A stretch of 64,000 nt of DNA from Methanoplanus limicola DSM 2279. Its GTDB lineage: Archaea; Halobacteriota; Methanomicrobia; Methanomicrobiales; Methanomicrobiaceae. Of this stretch, positions 16,410-26,522 are shown one piece after another; the stretch's first letter is position 1, and each line of letters opens with the position of its first letter. The stretch spans positions 904,077-968,076 of the forward strand of contig NZ_CM001436.1 of NCBI RefSeq assembly GCF_000243255.1, in the 5' to 3' direction. The notes below the pieces were generated by a model. That model searched no databases. It saw nothing but the letters and a program-made list of their open reading frames with translations, and was not told the origin of the DNA. Made by a program: the position numbers and the translations under genes.

Positions 16410-16903
16410 TTATTACCTCCTAAAGCGGGACTGCCTCATACAGCCCACGTAAAATATGTTTTACAATATGTAATATAATTGTTACTGATGCTCAGAGTTA
16501 AACGATCTGAATAAGAGAGTCATCCGGGTGAAACTAACTGCTATCCTGTAACCTCAGATGAATGATTACAGAAGAGAGGAAAGAAAGAAGGGAGAAAAAT
16601 AAAAAATACTCCACTTAAACATGCCCACTTCGGAAATCAGGGATTTTTAGTTATAACCACAGCCAGGGAAGTGAACCAGAATAAGGGATAATTTAAAAAA
16701 AAGGTAAATATGGATATTGAATAAAAAAATCAACCACAATTATGCAGTATCTCATTGAATTCAGATAAATATCTACATTGTAAAAAACACATAGCGCTAC
16801 ATAAATTACCGCAGAAGAAGCGTTCTTTAAAAATGCAGTAAAAGAAACAGAATAAAAACAAACAATAGGATAAACAAAAAAGGGCCTTGAACTTAAGGCA
16901 GTA
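16410..16903. other. AT-rich gap between the repeat-protein gene and tRNA-Asn
   Basis: No gene seen in 494 bp. The right side receives the 3' end of the tRNA transcript, and the left side must contain the promoter of the minus-strand repeat-protein gene. Confidence 0.4.
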
Positions 16904-16976
16904 CGCCCCCAACAGGACTCGAACCTGTGACATTCTGGTTAACAGCCAGACACTCTACCAACTGAGTTATGGAGGC
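16904..16976 (-). tRNA. tRNA-Asn (GTT anticodon)
   Basis: Read on the minus strand: acceptor GCCTCCA pairs with TGGGGGC, the D-arm contains AGTTGGTAG, the anticodon stem TCTGG/CCAGA encloses loop CTGTTAA with anticodon GTT, and the T-arm ACAGG-TTCGAGT-CCTGT is canonical. Discriminator is G. The CCA end is not encoded. No intron. A TATA-like box lies about 35-40 bp upstream. Confidence 0.95.
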
Positions 16977-17009
16977 ACTCAGTGTTGCCATACAATGTTA
17001 CCTTATACA

Positions 17010-17018
17010 GATATAAAC
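17010..17018 (-). promoter_or_regulatory. Candidate TATA box of tRNA-Asn
   Basis: On the minus strand this reads GTTTATATC, centred about 38 bp upstream of the tRNA 5' end, a normal distance for an archaeal tRNA promoter allowing a short leader. Confidence 0.45.
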
Positions 17019-17019
17019 A

Positions 17020-17322
17020 TTACGAAATGTTCCCGGAAAGCCTGACCTTGAGATCCTCAAGCCGGAATATCAGGGCATCAATCTCTGAATCAAGGTTTTC
17101 CACAAGCTCAGATGCCTTTTCGGTTGCAACAGCTCCTGAAGGCGAAGCCCTGATATAACCAAGCTGTTCAAGGACTTTTAACGAATATCTGACCCTGTGC
17201 ATCGGAATCCCAAGAATATCGGATAGTTTCATAATACCTATCGGCTGATTCTTTTCAACAACAAGTATCACCTCAAGGTGCCTGCCGATAAGCTCAATCT
17301 CTGACTGAAGTTTCTGAAGCAT
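17020..17322 (-). CDS. Small winged-helix DNA-binding protein
   Basis: A 100-residue protein. Residues about 25-75 look like a winged helix (IMKLSDILGIPMHRVRYSLK, then VLEQLGYIRASPSGAVATEK) and the last 25 residues form a leucine-containing amphipathic helix suitable for dimerization. This pattern is common among small methanogen transcription regulators; no ligand domain is present. It lies directly upstream of, and on the same strand as, tRNA-Asn. Target unknown. Confidence 0.72.
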   Translation of the reverse strand: MLQKLQSEIELIGRHLEVILVVEKNQPIGIMKLSDILGIPMHRVRYSLKVLEQLGYIRASPSGAVATEKASELVENLDSEIDALIFRLEDLKVRLSGNIS

Positions 17323-17549
17323 AATCCAACCTTAAACTGAAATATTCGCATCCGGACGCTTAAAAACCCGGAATGATACTGCCGGAACAATTCAGACATT
17401 CTGATAATTGTCCGGTAACTTTTTGATAATATGTCATATTCAGAAGATAATTATATTCATATGCCTGCGCACCGGAACCGACCTTAAAGAACCGGTAACC
17501 GGCATAAAATATAACATAAATGAGAAATAATGAGTCAGGATCTGATTAT

Positions 17550-17777
17550 TCAGTCCTGGCTCATCAGCCAGTTCTTATCCCTCTCATAATGCCTCTTAAA
17601 AACCAGAGAGAGCAGAATGGCAGATATCGCGCAGACTGCTGCAATGGTCATGCTGTAAAAAGGGATCACACCAAAAAGTGCAATAACCGAAAGAGCAGCA
17701 AGAAGAATAATCACATTGAGCATAATTGTCAGCTTGGCAAATTTCATCTTAAAAATCTGTTTTGCAGAGTCATCCAT
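17550..17777 (-). CDS. Small membrane protein with two predicted helices
   Basis: 75 residues: a charged N-terminus, then two hydrophobic segments (LTIMLNVIILLAALSVIALF and MTIAAVCAISAILLSLVF) and a basic/Trp tail. Family unknown. It is divergent from the M24 peptidase gene that starts 61 bp away. Small size and absence of homology information keep confidence moderate. Confidence 0.55.
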   Translation of the reverse strand: MDDSAKQIFKMKFAKLTIMLNVIILLAALSVIALFGVIPFYSMTIAAVCAISAILLSLVFKRHYERDKNWLMSQD

Positions 17778-17838
17778 TTCAGAATAATATGCCGCCCATT
17801 CTAAAAGTACTTACGGCTTTGGATCAAAAACTTAAACT

Positions 17839-18975
17839 GTGAACTCTCCAGACCTTTTAGATAATCTTCTGGCTGAATCAGGCGCATCAGCATATGTTAT
17901 CTACGCCTCATCCGAATCTCCGGATATGAGATACCTGACCGGATTTTCAGTCACTGATCCTGTATTATATATCAGAAAAGCCGGAAAAGAAGGACTGTTA
18001 ATACTCCCGCAGATGGAAGTTGAAAGAGGAAAAAAAGAGGCAAAATGCCCCGTAATATGCAGAGGAGATGCTGGATTTTTCAGGCACTTTGAAGAGAAAA
18101 AAGATCCAAAGGATGCAAATGCCGCAATGATTGCGGAAATTGCCGGCGGAGAAATCATCGTTCCTGACGAATTCCCCCTCTCACTTGCCAGAAAACTAGA
18201 AGATTACTGCAAAGTCAGTCTGGGAAGGCCCGCAGTGGCAGAGATGAGAGCAGTAAAAAGAGAAGACGAGATAAAAAATATCAGGCACACACAGAAAACA
18301 ACCGAAGAGGCAATAGATTACGCAGCTGGCATAATCAGAAATGCAGTCTCTGACAACGGAGAATTATATTACAATGACAATCCCCTCACTTCAGATTACC
18401 TGAGAGGTGAGATTCACTGCTATCTCATGAGAAGGGGATTTGAAGCACGCGAGACCATAGTCGCCTGCGGAAAGGAGACCTCAATGCCGCACAATACAGG
18501 AAGCAGCATATTGGTTGAGAACGAACCAATATTAATTGATCTCTTCCCGCGTGATACAAAGACCGGATATTACGCCGATATGTCACGGACATTTGTCAGG
18601 GGCGAACCTGACAGAGAACTCGTCCGGATGTACAATGCCGTAAAAGAGGCATGGATTCTTGGAAAGAAAAAAGTCAGATCCGGAATTTCCGGAAGTGAAA
18701 TTCACAATGCCATAGTCACTTACTTTAAAAGCCAGGGCTATGAATCCGGAAATGAAGGATTTACACACAGCCTGGGGCACGGAGTAGGGCTTGCAGTCCA
18801 TGAGATGCCCCCGGTATCACCAACAGATGCAGTTCTTAAAACCGGAAATGTGGTAACAATTGAGCCGGGATTATATTACAACGACATCGGAGGAGTCAGA
18901 ATAGAAGACATAGGGATGGTCTGTGAGAATTCTTTTGACTGCTTTACAGACTATCCTGCGGAGTTAATATTATGA
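17839..18975 (+). CDS. Xaa-Pro aminopeptidase/dipeptidase family (M24B)
   Basis: 378 residues in two domains: creatinase-like N-domain about 1-135 and pita-bread catalytic domain about 145-378. The five metal ligands are visible: Asp of IDLFPRD and Asp of YYADMSRTFV, His of HSLGHGVGLAVHEMPP, Glu of TIEPGLYY and Glu of GGVRIEDIGMV. It should cleave peptides before proline. The start is GTG at 17839, with no strong RBS, so a leaderless transcript is possible. Coupled to map by a 4-bp ATGA overlap, which suggests a joint role in peptide turnover and N-terminal processing. Confidence 0.88.
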   Translation: MNSPDLLDNLLAESGASAYVIYASSESPDMRYLTGFSVTDPVLYIRKAGKEGLLILPQMEVERGKKEAKCPVICRGDAGFFRHFEEKKDPKDANAAMIAEIAGGEIIVPDEFPLSLARKLEDYCKVSLGRPAVAEMRAVKREDEIKNIRHTQKTTEEAIDYAAGIIRNAVSDNGELYYNDNPLTSDYLRGEIHCYLMRRGFEARETIVACGKETSMPHNTGSSILVENEPILIDLFPRDTKTGYYADMSRTFVRGEPDRELVRMYNAVKEAWILGKKKVRSGISGSEIHNAIVTYFKSQGYESGNEGFTHSLGHGVGLAVHEMPPVSPTDAVLKTGNVVTIEPGLYYNDIGGVRIEDIGMVCENSFDCFTDYPAELIL

Positions 18976-19865
18976 TAGAAGAAGAAATTAAGGAAAAATA
19001 TCTGCTGGCCGGAAAAATAGCGTACAAATGCCTCACAGATGCAGCAGCAAGAGTAAAACCGGGCGTCTCAATCGCAGAGATGGTTGAAGCAAGCGAAGAC
19101 CAGATCATTGAAATGGGCGGTGAGATTGCATTCCCGCTGAATATATCAATAAATGCCGATGCAGCGCATGACACACCATCACCGGGAGATGAAAGGGTCT
19201 TTGAAGAAGGAGATCTCGTAAAGGTGGACCTCGGAGTCCATATCGACGGATATGTTGCAGATACTGCCAGAACAGTTGATCTCGGCGACAACGCACTGCT
19301 CGTAGAAGCCTCAAGAGAGGCGCTTAACACAGCAATAAGAATGATAAAACCCGGAATTGTAACGGGTGAGATCGGTGCGGCGGTCCAGAATGAGATAGAG
19401 AAGAGAGGTTTTAAACCGGTTTCAAACCTGACAGGGCATGGTCTTGACCACTATATGCTCCACGGGATACCGATGATCCCAAATGTTGCAATAAACGGCG
19501 GTACAACACTTGAGGAAGGTATGACCTTCGCAATAGAACCTTTTGCAACAACAGGAACAGGTCACGTATCAGAGTCACCAAGGGTTGAAATTTTTTCACA
19601 GATCGCAAAACGGCCCGTCAGGATGCCCGCCGCTAAAAGGCTTTACAAGGAGATAATGAAGAAGAACAGTCTGCCCTTTGCGCGCAGGCATTATTACAGT
19701 GAGAAATCCGACATGGCACTTGCACAACTGATCAGAAACGGAGTACTACGCGGGTATCCCGTTCTTCATGACATCAGCGGATCACTGGTCTCACAGGCTG
19801 AACATACCCTCATTGTAACAGGAGACGGATGCCTGGTAACCACAGCAGAGAACAACAGAATATAA
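18972..19865 (+). CDS. map: Methionine aminopeptidase, type II archaeal
   Basis: 297 residues. Removes initiator methionine. Metal ligands are seen in KVDLGVHIDGYVADTARTVD, GHGLDHYMLHG (His), FAIEPFATTG (Glu) and the final AEHTLIVT (Glu). The insert typical of the archaeal/eukaryotic type II enzyme between the last two ligands is present, with no N-terminal extension. ATGA overlap with the M24B peptidase upstream. Confidence 0.94.
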   Translation: MIEEEIKEKYLLAGKIAYKCLTDAAARVKPGVSIAEMVEASEDQIIEMGGEIAFPLNISINADAAHDTPSPGDERVFEEGDLVKVDLGVHIDGYVADTARTVDLGDNALLVEASREALNTAIRMIKPGIVTGEIGAAVQNEIEKRGFKPVSNLTGHGLDHYMLHGIPMIPNVAINGGTTLEEGMTFAIEPFATTGTGHVSESPRVEIFSQIAKRPVRMPAAKRLYKEIMKKNSLPFARRHYYSEKSDMALAQLIRNGVLRGYPVLHDISGSLVSQAEHTLIVTGDGCLVTTAENNRI

Positions 19866-20145
19866 CAGTTATAAAGAGAGTAACTGCATACGATCCTGCA
19901 ATAGTTAAAGACAGATAACAGAAATCTGTTTTTTCAGGCATACTTCCGGAAAAACCGCCCCCGAAATAGAGATCCGGAGAAAACAAAATGCCACACAGAA
20001 CATCACGATATAGACCGGCATCGGAAAAAAACCCATATTTTAAGAAATAAAGAGCGATTAAAACCAATAAAGACCGTATTTCCGGCCAATCAACCATTAA
20101 AGATACTATTATCGCATTAAGGCTATAACATTATATGTTACACGC

Positions 20146-21429
20146 ATGTCCGAAGAAAAAAATTCCAGAATAATAGAAATACTAGAACTTCTCCTGACAG
20201 CGGAGTCGGTAAATAACTTTGAAGAACTGAATAAAACAGACCTGCCAAAAAAATACTGGAAAATGGCAGATAAAAACGGTTTATCACTGGATATTGAAAG
20301 ACCGCTGATAATAAGCGAAACACTGATAAAAAATATTCTTGATATTGAAGGTTCATATGAGATTATAGAGAAAAATCCTTTCGTAAAATGTGATGAATTT
20401 GGAAAAAGGATGAATATAACCTCATTATCTCCGGCAGTAAAATGGTTTTACAAAACTACCGGAGATGACCGCGCCCTCTTAAACCCCGCATTATCCTACC
20501 TGATGGAAAAAGAAGGAATTGAAGGTATATCGTACAGTGAATCAAAGTCAGCATCACCCGATTACCTGAACTCAAGGGAGTACCTTGAGAAGAAGATTGA
20601 AGATTTAATCGGTGATGATGAAGAGTTAAAAACCGCAAGAAATCTGATAATAATCAGTTCTCCTGAAGAGATTGAAAATACAGTTGATGATCTCGTCTGC
20701 ACCTGGAGGCAGACAGAGGCGATAAAAAAGATCAATACAGCCTTAAAAAACAGGGAATTTTTAAGAGAGAGAAAGATTTACGAGATAGGAAAACTTCTCT
20801 TTGTCGGCCCTCCAGGCACAGGAAAAACCTCCCTTGCACTTGCAATGGCAAAAAAACTGGATATGCCGCTTCTGGAAGTCAGGCTTGCAATGGTGACCTC
20901 ACAGTATCTCGGTGAGACATCCAAGAATATCGACCGCATCTTTGACCTTGCAAGAAGGCTCTCACCCTGCATACTTTTCATAGATGAATTTGACTTTGTC
21001 GCAAAGAGCAGAGTTACAGATGATAACGGCGCAATGAAACGGGCAGTCAATATGCTCCTTAAAAATATTGACACTCTAAGCTTTGTCAGAAACGGAGTTC
21101 TGTTAATAGGCGCAACGAACCATCCGGGAATTCTTGACGAAGCGGCATGGAGACGTTTTGACGATGTCGTTGAGTTCCCCCTCCCTGACTACGAGAGAAG
21201 AAAGGAGATCCTCAAAAAGATAACACAGAACCTCACCTGTCTCTGTGATTATGATGAACTCGCATCTGAGACCGAAGGATTCTCCGGTTCGGACCTGAGA
21301 ATCATGATAAAGGAGTCCCTGATTGCCGCTCTTATGCGTGACAGTTACGAGATGAATGAGAACGACATTGAGCAGGGAATGGAGATCATAAAAGGCAGGG
21401 ACATAATAAGGCAGGGCGCCTCAACATGA
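20146..21429 (+). CDS. AAA+ ATPase with uncharacterised N-terminal domain
   Basis: 427 residues. Residues about 1-205 are a helical N-domain I do not recognise. The C-terminal half is a classical AAA module: Walker A GPPGTGKTS at 221-229, Walker B ILFIDEFD, sensor GATNHP, arginine-finger region EAAWRRFDD, and a lid domain (SGSDLRIMIKESLIAALM). The order resembles the proteasome/Cdc48/katanin clade rather than clamp loaders. A single AAA module makes a hexameric remodeler likely. It overlaps the metallo-beta-lactamase gene by ATGA, and rpoL follows, so it may act on nucleic acid or protein complexes; substrate unknown. Confidence 0.85.
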   Translation: MSEEKNSRIIEILELLLTAESVNNFEELNKTDLPKKYWKMADKNGLSLDIERPLIISETLIKNILDIEGSYEIIEKNPFVKCDEFGKRMNITSLSPAVKWFYKTTGDDRALLNPALSYLMEKEGIEGISYSESKSASPDYLNSREYLEKKIEDLIGDDEELKTARNLIIISSPEEIENTVDDLVCTWRQTEAIKKINTALKNREFLRERKIYEIGKLLFVGPPGTGKTSLALAMAKKLDMPLLEVRLAMVTSQYLGETSKNIDRIFDLARRLSPCILFIDEFDFVAKSRVTDDNGAMKRAVNMLLKNIDTLSFVRNGVLLIGATNHPGILDEAAWRRFDDVVEFPLPDYERRKEILKKITQNLTCLCDYDELASETEGFSGSDLRIMIKESLIAALMRDSYEMNENDIEQGMEIIKGRDIIRQGAST

Positions 21430-22145
21430 GGATAGAAATCCTTGGAACCGGTGATACCGTAGGTACACCCAGAGTGGGATGCGACTGTGAAAACTGCCTT
21501 AAGGCCGTTAAAACAGGTACTGAGAGACTCAGGACATCCATGCTTATCAGTTCGGAAGGAAAAAATGTGCTCATAGATACATCACCTGATTTAAGATACC
21601 AGCTCTTAAAATCAGGATCACCACATATTGATGCAGTCCTCTGGACACATGCCCACTACGACCACATAGCCGGCTATAACGAGTTCTACAGGGTCCAGGA
21701 CTTCCCGCCCGCATACGGCCCGGAAGGGATACTGAGCGATGTATCCGATTTTTTCCATTTTTTAAAGATAGATAAGAATTACGTACAGCCTTATGAGCCG
21801 TTTGAGTTATTCGGAGTAACATACACATTCGGGGAAGTATACCATCCTCCGGTTTACACCTGCGGCATACTAATGGAAGTAAACGGGAAAAAGATCGGCT
21901 ATACTGCAGACACGGCAAAAAACATCCCAAAGAGAACAAAAGAGCTTTTCAGAGACTGTGACATGCTCTTTCTTGACGCTCTCATGCCCCCCGGCATCCA
22001 CATAGGGAAGCATATGAATTATGATGATGCCGCCGAACTTGCAGCAGAACTTGGGGCAAAAGAGCACAGGTTTATCCATTTAAGCCACAGGATCCCGTCA
22101 TCCTGGAAAAATGTCGCAAAAGACGGTGAAATATACATATATTAA
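21426..22145 (+). CDS. Metallo-beta-lactamase-fold hydrolase (PhnP-like)
   Basis: 239 residues. The zinc motif HAHYDHIAGY near residue 74, a later conserved Asp (YTADTAKN) and C-terminal HLSHR match the MBL fold. The early GDTVGTPRVGCDCENCLKAV with paired cysteines resembles the structural zinc site of PhnP-type cyclic phosphodiesterases, so a phosphodiesterase acting on cyclic phosphates is the best guess. It is coupled to the AAA+ ATPase gene. Confidence 0.85.
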   Translation: MRIEILGTGDTVGTPRVGCDCENCLKAVKTGTERLRTSMLISSEGKNVLIDTSPDLRYQLLKSGSPHIDAVLWTHAHYDHIAGYNEFYRVQDFPPAYGPEGILSDVSDFFHFLKIDKNYVQPYEPFELFGVTYTFGEVYHPPVYTCGILMEVNGKKIGYTADTAKNIPKRTKELFRDCDMLFLDALMPPGIHIGKHMNYDDAAELAAELGAKEHRFIHLSHRIPSSWKNVAKDGEIYIY

Positions 22146-22209
22146 ACAATTCATAACAGGCCAAGACCAAAGATATATACTCAGATAAAAACCAAATATA
22201 TGGCTGTCT

Positions 22210-22479
22210 ATGGAGATCAAAATTTTAGAGCTTAAAGAAGATCTTGTCCGGATTCTCTTTGTGGGAGAAGGACACACCTTCATGAATGCACTCTCTGATG
22301 AAATATTAAAAGATCCGCAGGTTGATGTAGCAAACTATTCAAGCAGATTTAAGTTTACTGACCCGATTCTGACAGTAACTGTAAAAGAAGGCGGGGACCC
22401 TGTAGGGGCGGTCTTAAAAGCCGCAGGAAAGATCAGTGAAAACTGCGATTATCTCAAATCAGAGATAATGAAAGCCTGA
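22210..22479 (+). CDS. rpoL: DNA-directed RNA polymerase subunit L (Rpo11)
   Basis: 89 residues with the subunit L/Rpb11 core: VGEGHTFMNALSDEILKDPQ, the VANYS segment and KEGGDPVGAVLKAAGKI. It pairs with subunit D to seed assembly of the archaeal polymerase. A TATA-like GATATATACT lies about 40 bp upstream of the start, so it probably has its own promoter despite following the MBL gene closely. Confidence 0.93.
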   Translation: MEIKILELKEDLVRILFVGEGHTFMNALSDEILKDPQVDVANYSSRFKFTDPILTVTVKEGGDPVGAVLKAAGKISENCDYLKSEIMKA

Positions 22480-22621
22480 ATAAAGGCAGATTAGTAACAG
22501 TTACTTTAAAGCATAAATATTTCCGGCAGCTTCTTCCGGACAAAAATATTTTTTCCCATGCGGAAACTGAAACATTAAAGAGATATTTTAAAAAAGTATT
22601 TCAGATATTTAAGAAAAAATA

Positions 22622-23233
22622 TCAGACTCTTTCTGTAAAGGCAATAGAGCCTGCAACCCTTGTAATTTTAACCCTTACTTTCTGTCCTGGTTTTGCTTTG
22701 CTGACATACATGGTATATTTGCCAATCTTTACAACGCCGTCTCCCCTCTTGGAAAGGAACTGGATTTCAACGTCCATCTCTTTGCCTTCCTCGACATTGT
22801 TTGCAGGGTCAAACGCTTTTGATTTTCTCTTTCTTACAGGCCTGTGCCCTCCGCAGGCATCACAGCGAAGCATAAGAATGCGGCCGTCCTTTACAAGGCG
22901 CGTATCAGGTTTGCCACACTCAGAGCAGATAACATAATCCTCAGTGTATTTTGATATCAGCCCTGCTATCTGGCTCTGGTCAAACTTACCGTTAAATATC
23001 GCCCTTGAACCTTCGATCTTTCCGGCAGTACCTATCTCACCAAGCAGATATTTCATAAGATGTTCCTGCTCGCGCCTCAGAGTTGATGCAATTTCCGAAA
23101 AATTCTCCAGAATTGTGGTTTTGCCCTCAATATACACCCTGGCCGCAGGGACAGTGAAACGGCCTTCATCACCGGAGGTTTCCGTGATATTGCTGTATGC
23201 CTTCTTTAAAAGTGCCTCATACGAATCAGTCAT
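22622..23233 (-). CDS. eif2b: Translation initiation factor aIF2, beta subunit, with C-terminal TRAM domain
   Basis: Part of the aIF2 trimer that brings Met-tRNAi to the ribosome. Residues about 1-135 are the aIF2-beta fold, ending in a zinc ribbon with [20 protein letters not shown] and CDACGG. A basic linker leads to a TRAM domain about 145-203 ([20 protein letters not shown], then [18 protein letters not shown]), an RNA-binding beta barrel appended to aIF2-beta in several methanogens. ATG at 23233 is chosen; an in-frame ATG 7 codons upstream is less likely. The gene is convergent with rpoL. Confidence 0.92.
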   Translation of the reverse strand: MTDSYEALLKKAYSNITETSGDEGRFTVPAARVYIEGKTTILENFSEIASTLRREQEHLMKYLLGEIGTAGKIEGSRAIFNGKFDQSQIAGLISKYTEDYVICSECGKPDTRLVKDGRILMLRCDACGGHRPVRKRKSKAFDPANNVEEGKEMDVEIQFLSKRGDGVVKIGKYTMYVSKAKPGQKVRVKITRVAGSIAFTERV

Positions 23234-23429
23234 GTAATATATATTCGGGTGCATCTGTAATTAATACCTGTTTTTAAGGAAAGATAAAGTGAAAAAATCC
23301 CGTGAAATATACAGTGCTAAAAATTATTATTTATTTTAAGAATCAGGATTTAATAAGCAGACTGCAAATTATCAATAAATACAGATCCAGTGCAGCTGGG
23401 AAACAAAAAAATACGGATGTAATACACAA

Positions 23430-26369
23430 ATGTCTTCAGTTAAAAAGAGAAGCGCACAGGCAGATAAGCCACCCACAATATCCAAAGATAAATCCATCCT
23501 TCTTTTATCAGGAGTATTATCATTTTTAATTCTGACTTCAGAGATAAACCTCTACATATATGCGGGTCCTCTTCAGTTTTATCTTGCCCATATATTCATA
23601 TTCCCCGTAATATTCTTCTCCGTATTTATACCGGAAAAAGGGTTTACACTCTCGGTAGCAACAGGATTTTGCTATCTTCTGGTCTCAATGGCCACCATTT
23701 CAGACGGGATGAGAGATATATTATCATCAGCGCTTGTATTTCTTGCATATATCACAACAGGGCTGCTGCTTTCAATAGTAATTCAGGAGATTAAGGAGAA
23801 AGAGAAGGAGATTGAGGAAAGCAGGAAATTTTACGAGAATTTATTTGAAAATTCTCCGGACGGAACAATTATCTGCTCAGGAGATGGTGAAATTCTCTTC
23901 ATCAATGAGACAGCAACAAAAATTCTCGACATAAAAAAGGAAAAAATACTTGGAGAAAATATTTCAGATATAGGAATTAACCCGGAAAGTCCTGAACAGA
24001 TAAAGGAAAACAACACAAAAGCGGAGATGGAATCATCAAAATTAAAATTTACAGGGGATAATAATCAGGAAATATGGGTCGAAATCTACGGAAAGGAGAT
24101 TGACAAAAAAACCGGAACATGCCAGATCCTGTTGCACAATATAACTGACAGCGTTAAAGCCGAAGAAGCGTTGCTGAAAAGTGAGACAAGACTCAGGGAA
24201 CTTACCAGTCAGCTTCCGGAGGTAATTTTTGAACTTGACAGGGAGGGAAATTTCACCTATGCCACACGGTACTCCATGAATATCTTCGAAAGATCACCTG
24301 AAGAACTGACATCGGGAACGAAGTTATGGGATGTAATTGTACCTGAAGATTCACAGAGGGCACAGAATAATTTTGAATGGTTCATGAACGGAAGAATAAT
24401 TGGTTCAGTCGAATACAGAGCCATCAAACCTGACAAAAGGGAAGTTCCAATACTTGTTCATTTCAGCTATATAATCATAAATAATGAAATCCAGGGACTC
24501 AGAGGTGTTGCACTTGACCTGAGCCAGAGGAAACATATTGAAAAAGCGCTCAGACACAGTGAGAAGAATTTTAAAACACTCTTTGAAAACTCAATTGACG
24601 CTATAATTACACACAATATTTCAGGCAAAATATTCGAGGGCAATGAGAGTGCACACAGGCTATTAAAGACCGGAAATGATGAACTCAGGTCCAGAAATAT
24701 ACTTGATTTTTTCCCGAAATCTGAAAAAGAAAGGATAAACAGAATAATTAATGAGATAAAATCCGGAAAAAGCGTACTATTTGAGTCAACCATACTTTCG
24801 GCCGACAACAATATTTTAAATGTTGAGATGAGCTCAAAAATGATTGATCCGGCAGAGGAAAAAATTCAAACGATAATCAGAGATATAACCGAACGTAAAA
24901 AGAGCGAAAGGGCACTTACCGAGAGCGAGAAAAGGTTCAGGAACCTGACTGATCTTCTGCCCCAGACCATATTTGAGACTGACAGGGAAGGGAAGATAAC
25001 ATTTCTGAATAAGATGGGTTTCAGGACCTTCGCGATAAATGCTGATAAACCGGACTATGAACTCAATATCACAGATTTGGTATGTGCCAGTGAAAAAGAA
25101 AAATTAATGTCGGAATTTTTAGCAATACTGCCGGAAAAAGCATCAAACGTATCTGATGAAGGGAGGGAATACACTGGAGTAACATCAGTCAATAAAAGTC
25201 TGCCACTCCTCATATACCTAAGCCCCATCGGTGCACAGGGAGAATGCAAAGGTGTCAGAGGTGCTGCAATAGACATAAGCGGGATTAAAAAAGCAGAAAA
25301 AGAACTAAGGAAGAGTGAACAGAGGCTCAATCTTGCAATAGAAGGTGCCGGGATATGTGTCTGGGACTGGAATATGGAGAAGGACGAGATGTTCTTTGCA
25401 GGTAACTATCAGGAATTATTCAGATGCTCCCTGTCAGAGCAGAATGAAAATAACGAGTCCTGGCGCGAAGTACTGCAGCTTAAGTTCTTCTCAGATATAA
25501 TGGCCTTCTTTTCAGACATAACTGATGTTGACCAGAAAAAGTATTCCAGGGAAAGCCGCCATTTTGAATCTGAATATAAGATGAAATGCAGGGACGGAAG
25601 CCACAAATGGATAAATGTACTAGGCAAGGTTGCAGAATGGGATGAACAGGAAATCCCGACAAGAATTGTTGGAATAATGATCGACATAACTGAGATTAGA
25701 AATTACCAGAATGCACTATTTGAATCAAACAAGAAATTAAACCTCCTGTCCAGCATAACCAGGCATGACATCCTCAATCACCTTGCCGGCGTAAAAGGTT
25801 TTACCGACCTCCTTGACAAAAAAACACCAGAAGGAAATCCCGAACTGAAGCATTATGTAAAACTGATACGCCAGGCGGCAGACAACATCCAGGACCAGAT
25901 CACATTTACAAGGGATTACCAGAATATCGGAGTTAAATCACCAATATGGCAGAATGTTCTTTCTGTAGTTAATTCAGCCCGCGCCAGGGCACAGTTAAGG
26001 AACGTTAAGGTCAGCGTATACCTGGATAATTTTGATATCTACGCCGATCCGATGCTTGAAAAGATATTCTTCAATCTTATGGACAATGCCATAAGGCATG
26101 GAGAAAATGTCACTAAAATAGATGTCACATTTGAGAAAAATTCAGACGGCGGCACGCTTATATTCAGTGACAATGGCATAGGCGTCCCTGAAAAGTTCAA
26201 GAAAAAGATATTTGAGCATGGGTTTGGAACCAATACCGGGCTTGGATTATTCCTTGTAAAAGAGATACTCGATATAACAGGCATGAAAATTACAGAGACA
26301 GGAAAAGAAGGAGAAGGTGCAAGGTTTGAGATAAGGATTCCGCGTGAGAGCATCAGATATCATGAATAA
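23430..26369 (+). CDS. Membrane-bound multi-PAS sensor histidine kinase
   Basis: 979 residues. About four transmembrane helices between 25 and 120 (SILLLSGVLSFLILTSEINL is the first) are followed by a short coiled coil and five PAS domains beginning near 130, 250, 375, 495 and 630. The H-box SSITRHDILNHLAG near residue 778 provides the phosphoacceptor His. The HATPase domain has the N-box MDNAIRHGEN, G1 FSDNGIGVP and G2 NTGLGLFLVKEIL. The HD-I/L-xN H-box is typical of methanogen kinases. No cognate receiver is fused; the single-domain regulator 150 bp downstream is the natural partner. Signal unknown. Confidence 0.92.
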   Translation: MSSVKKRSAQADKPPTISKDKSILLLSGVLSFLILTSEINLYIYAGPLQFYLAHIFIFPVIFFSVFIPEKGFTLSVATGFCYLLVSMATISDGMRDILSSALVFLAYITTGLLLSIVIQEIKEKEKEIEESRKFYENLFENSPDGTIICSGDGEILFINETATKILDIKKEKILGENISDIGINPESPEQIKENNTKAEMESSKLKFTGDNNQEIWVEIYGKEIDKKTGTCQILLHNITDSVKAEEALLKSETRLRELTSQLPEVIFELDREGNFTYATRYSMNIFERSPEELTSGTKLWDVIVPEDSQRAQNNFEWFMNGRIIGSVEYRAIKPDKREVPILVHFSYIIINNEIQGLRGVALDLSQRKHIEKALRHSEKNFKTLFENSIDAIITHNISGKIFEGNESAHRLLKTGNDELRSRNILDFFPKSEKERINRIINEIKSGKSVLFESTILSADNNILNVEMSSKMIDPAEEKIQTIIRDITERKKSERALTESEKRFRNLTDLLPQTIFETDREGKITFLNKMGFRTFAINADKPDYELNITDLVCASEKEKLMSEFLAILPEKASNVSDEGREYTGVTSVNKSLPLLIYLSPIGAQGECKGVRGAAIDISGIKKAEKELRKSEQRLNLAIEGAGICVWDWNMEKDEMFFAGNYQELFRCSLSEQNENNESWREVLQLKFFSDIMAFFSDITDVDQKKYSRESRHFESEYKMKCRDGSHKWINVLGKVAEWDEQEIPTRIVGIMIDITEIRNYQNALFESNKKLNLLSSITRHDILNHLAGVKGFTDLLDKKTPEGNPELKHYVKLIRQAADNIQDQITFTRDYQNIGVKSPIWQNVLSVVNSARARAQLRNVKVSVYLDNFDIYADPMLEKIFFNLMDNAIRHGENVTKIDVTFEKNSDGGTLIFSDNGIGVPEKFKKKIFEHGFGTNTGLGLFLVKEILDITGMKITETGKEGEGARFEIRIPRESIRYHE

Positions 26370-26522
26370 CTGAGGATGCAGAAATAAAAAAGAAGGGGTC
26401 ATCACAAACATAATTAAAGCACCATTATAGAAATTACAGATAGAACCGGTTACTAAAGAGATCAGAAAAAACATCATTTAAAGATATAGAATCAATAAAC
26501 AAAAAAGAATAAGAGGATATAA

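Noticed and set aside
16730-16933. 67-residue minus-strand reading frame
   Set aside because: It overlaps the tRNA-Asn gene and has no RBS or recognisable protein features.
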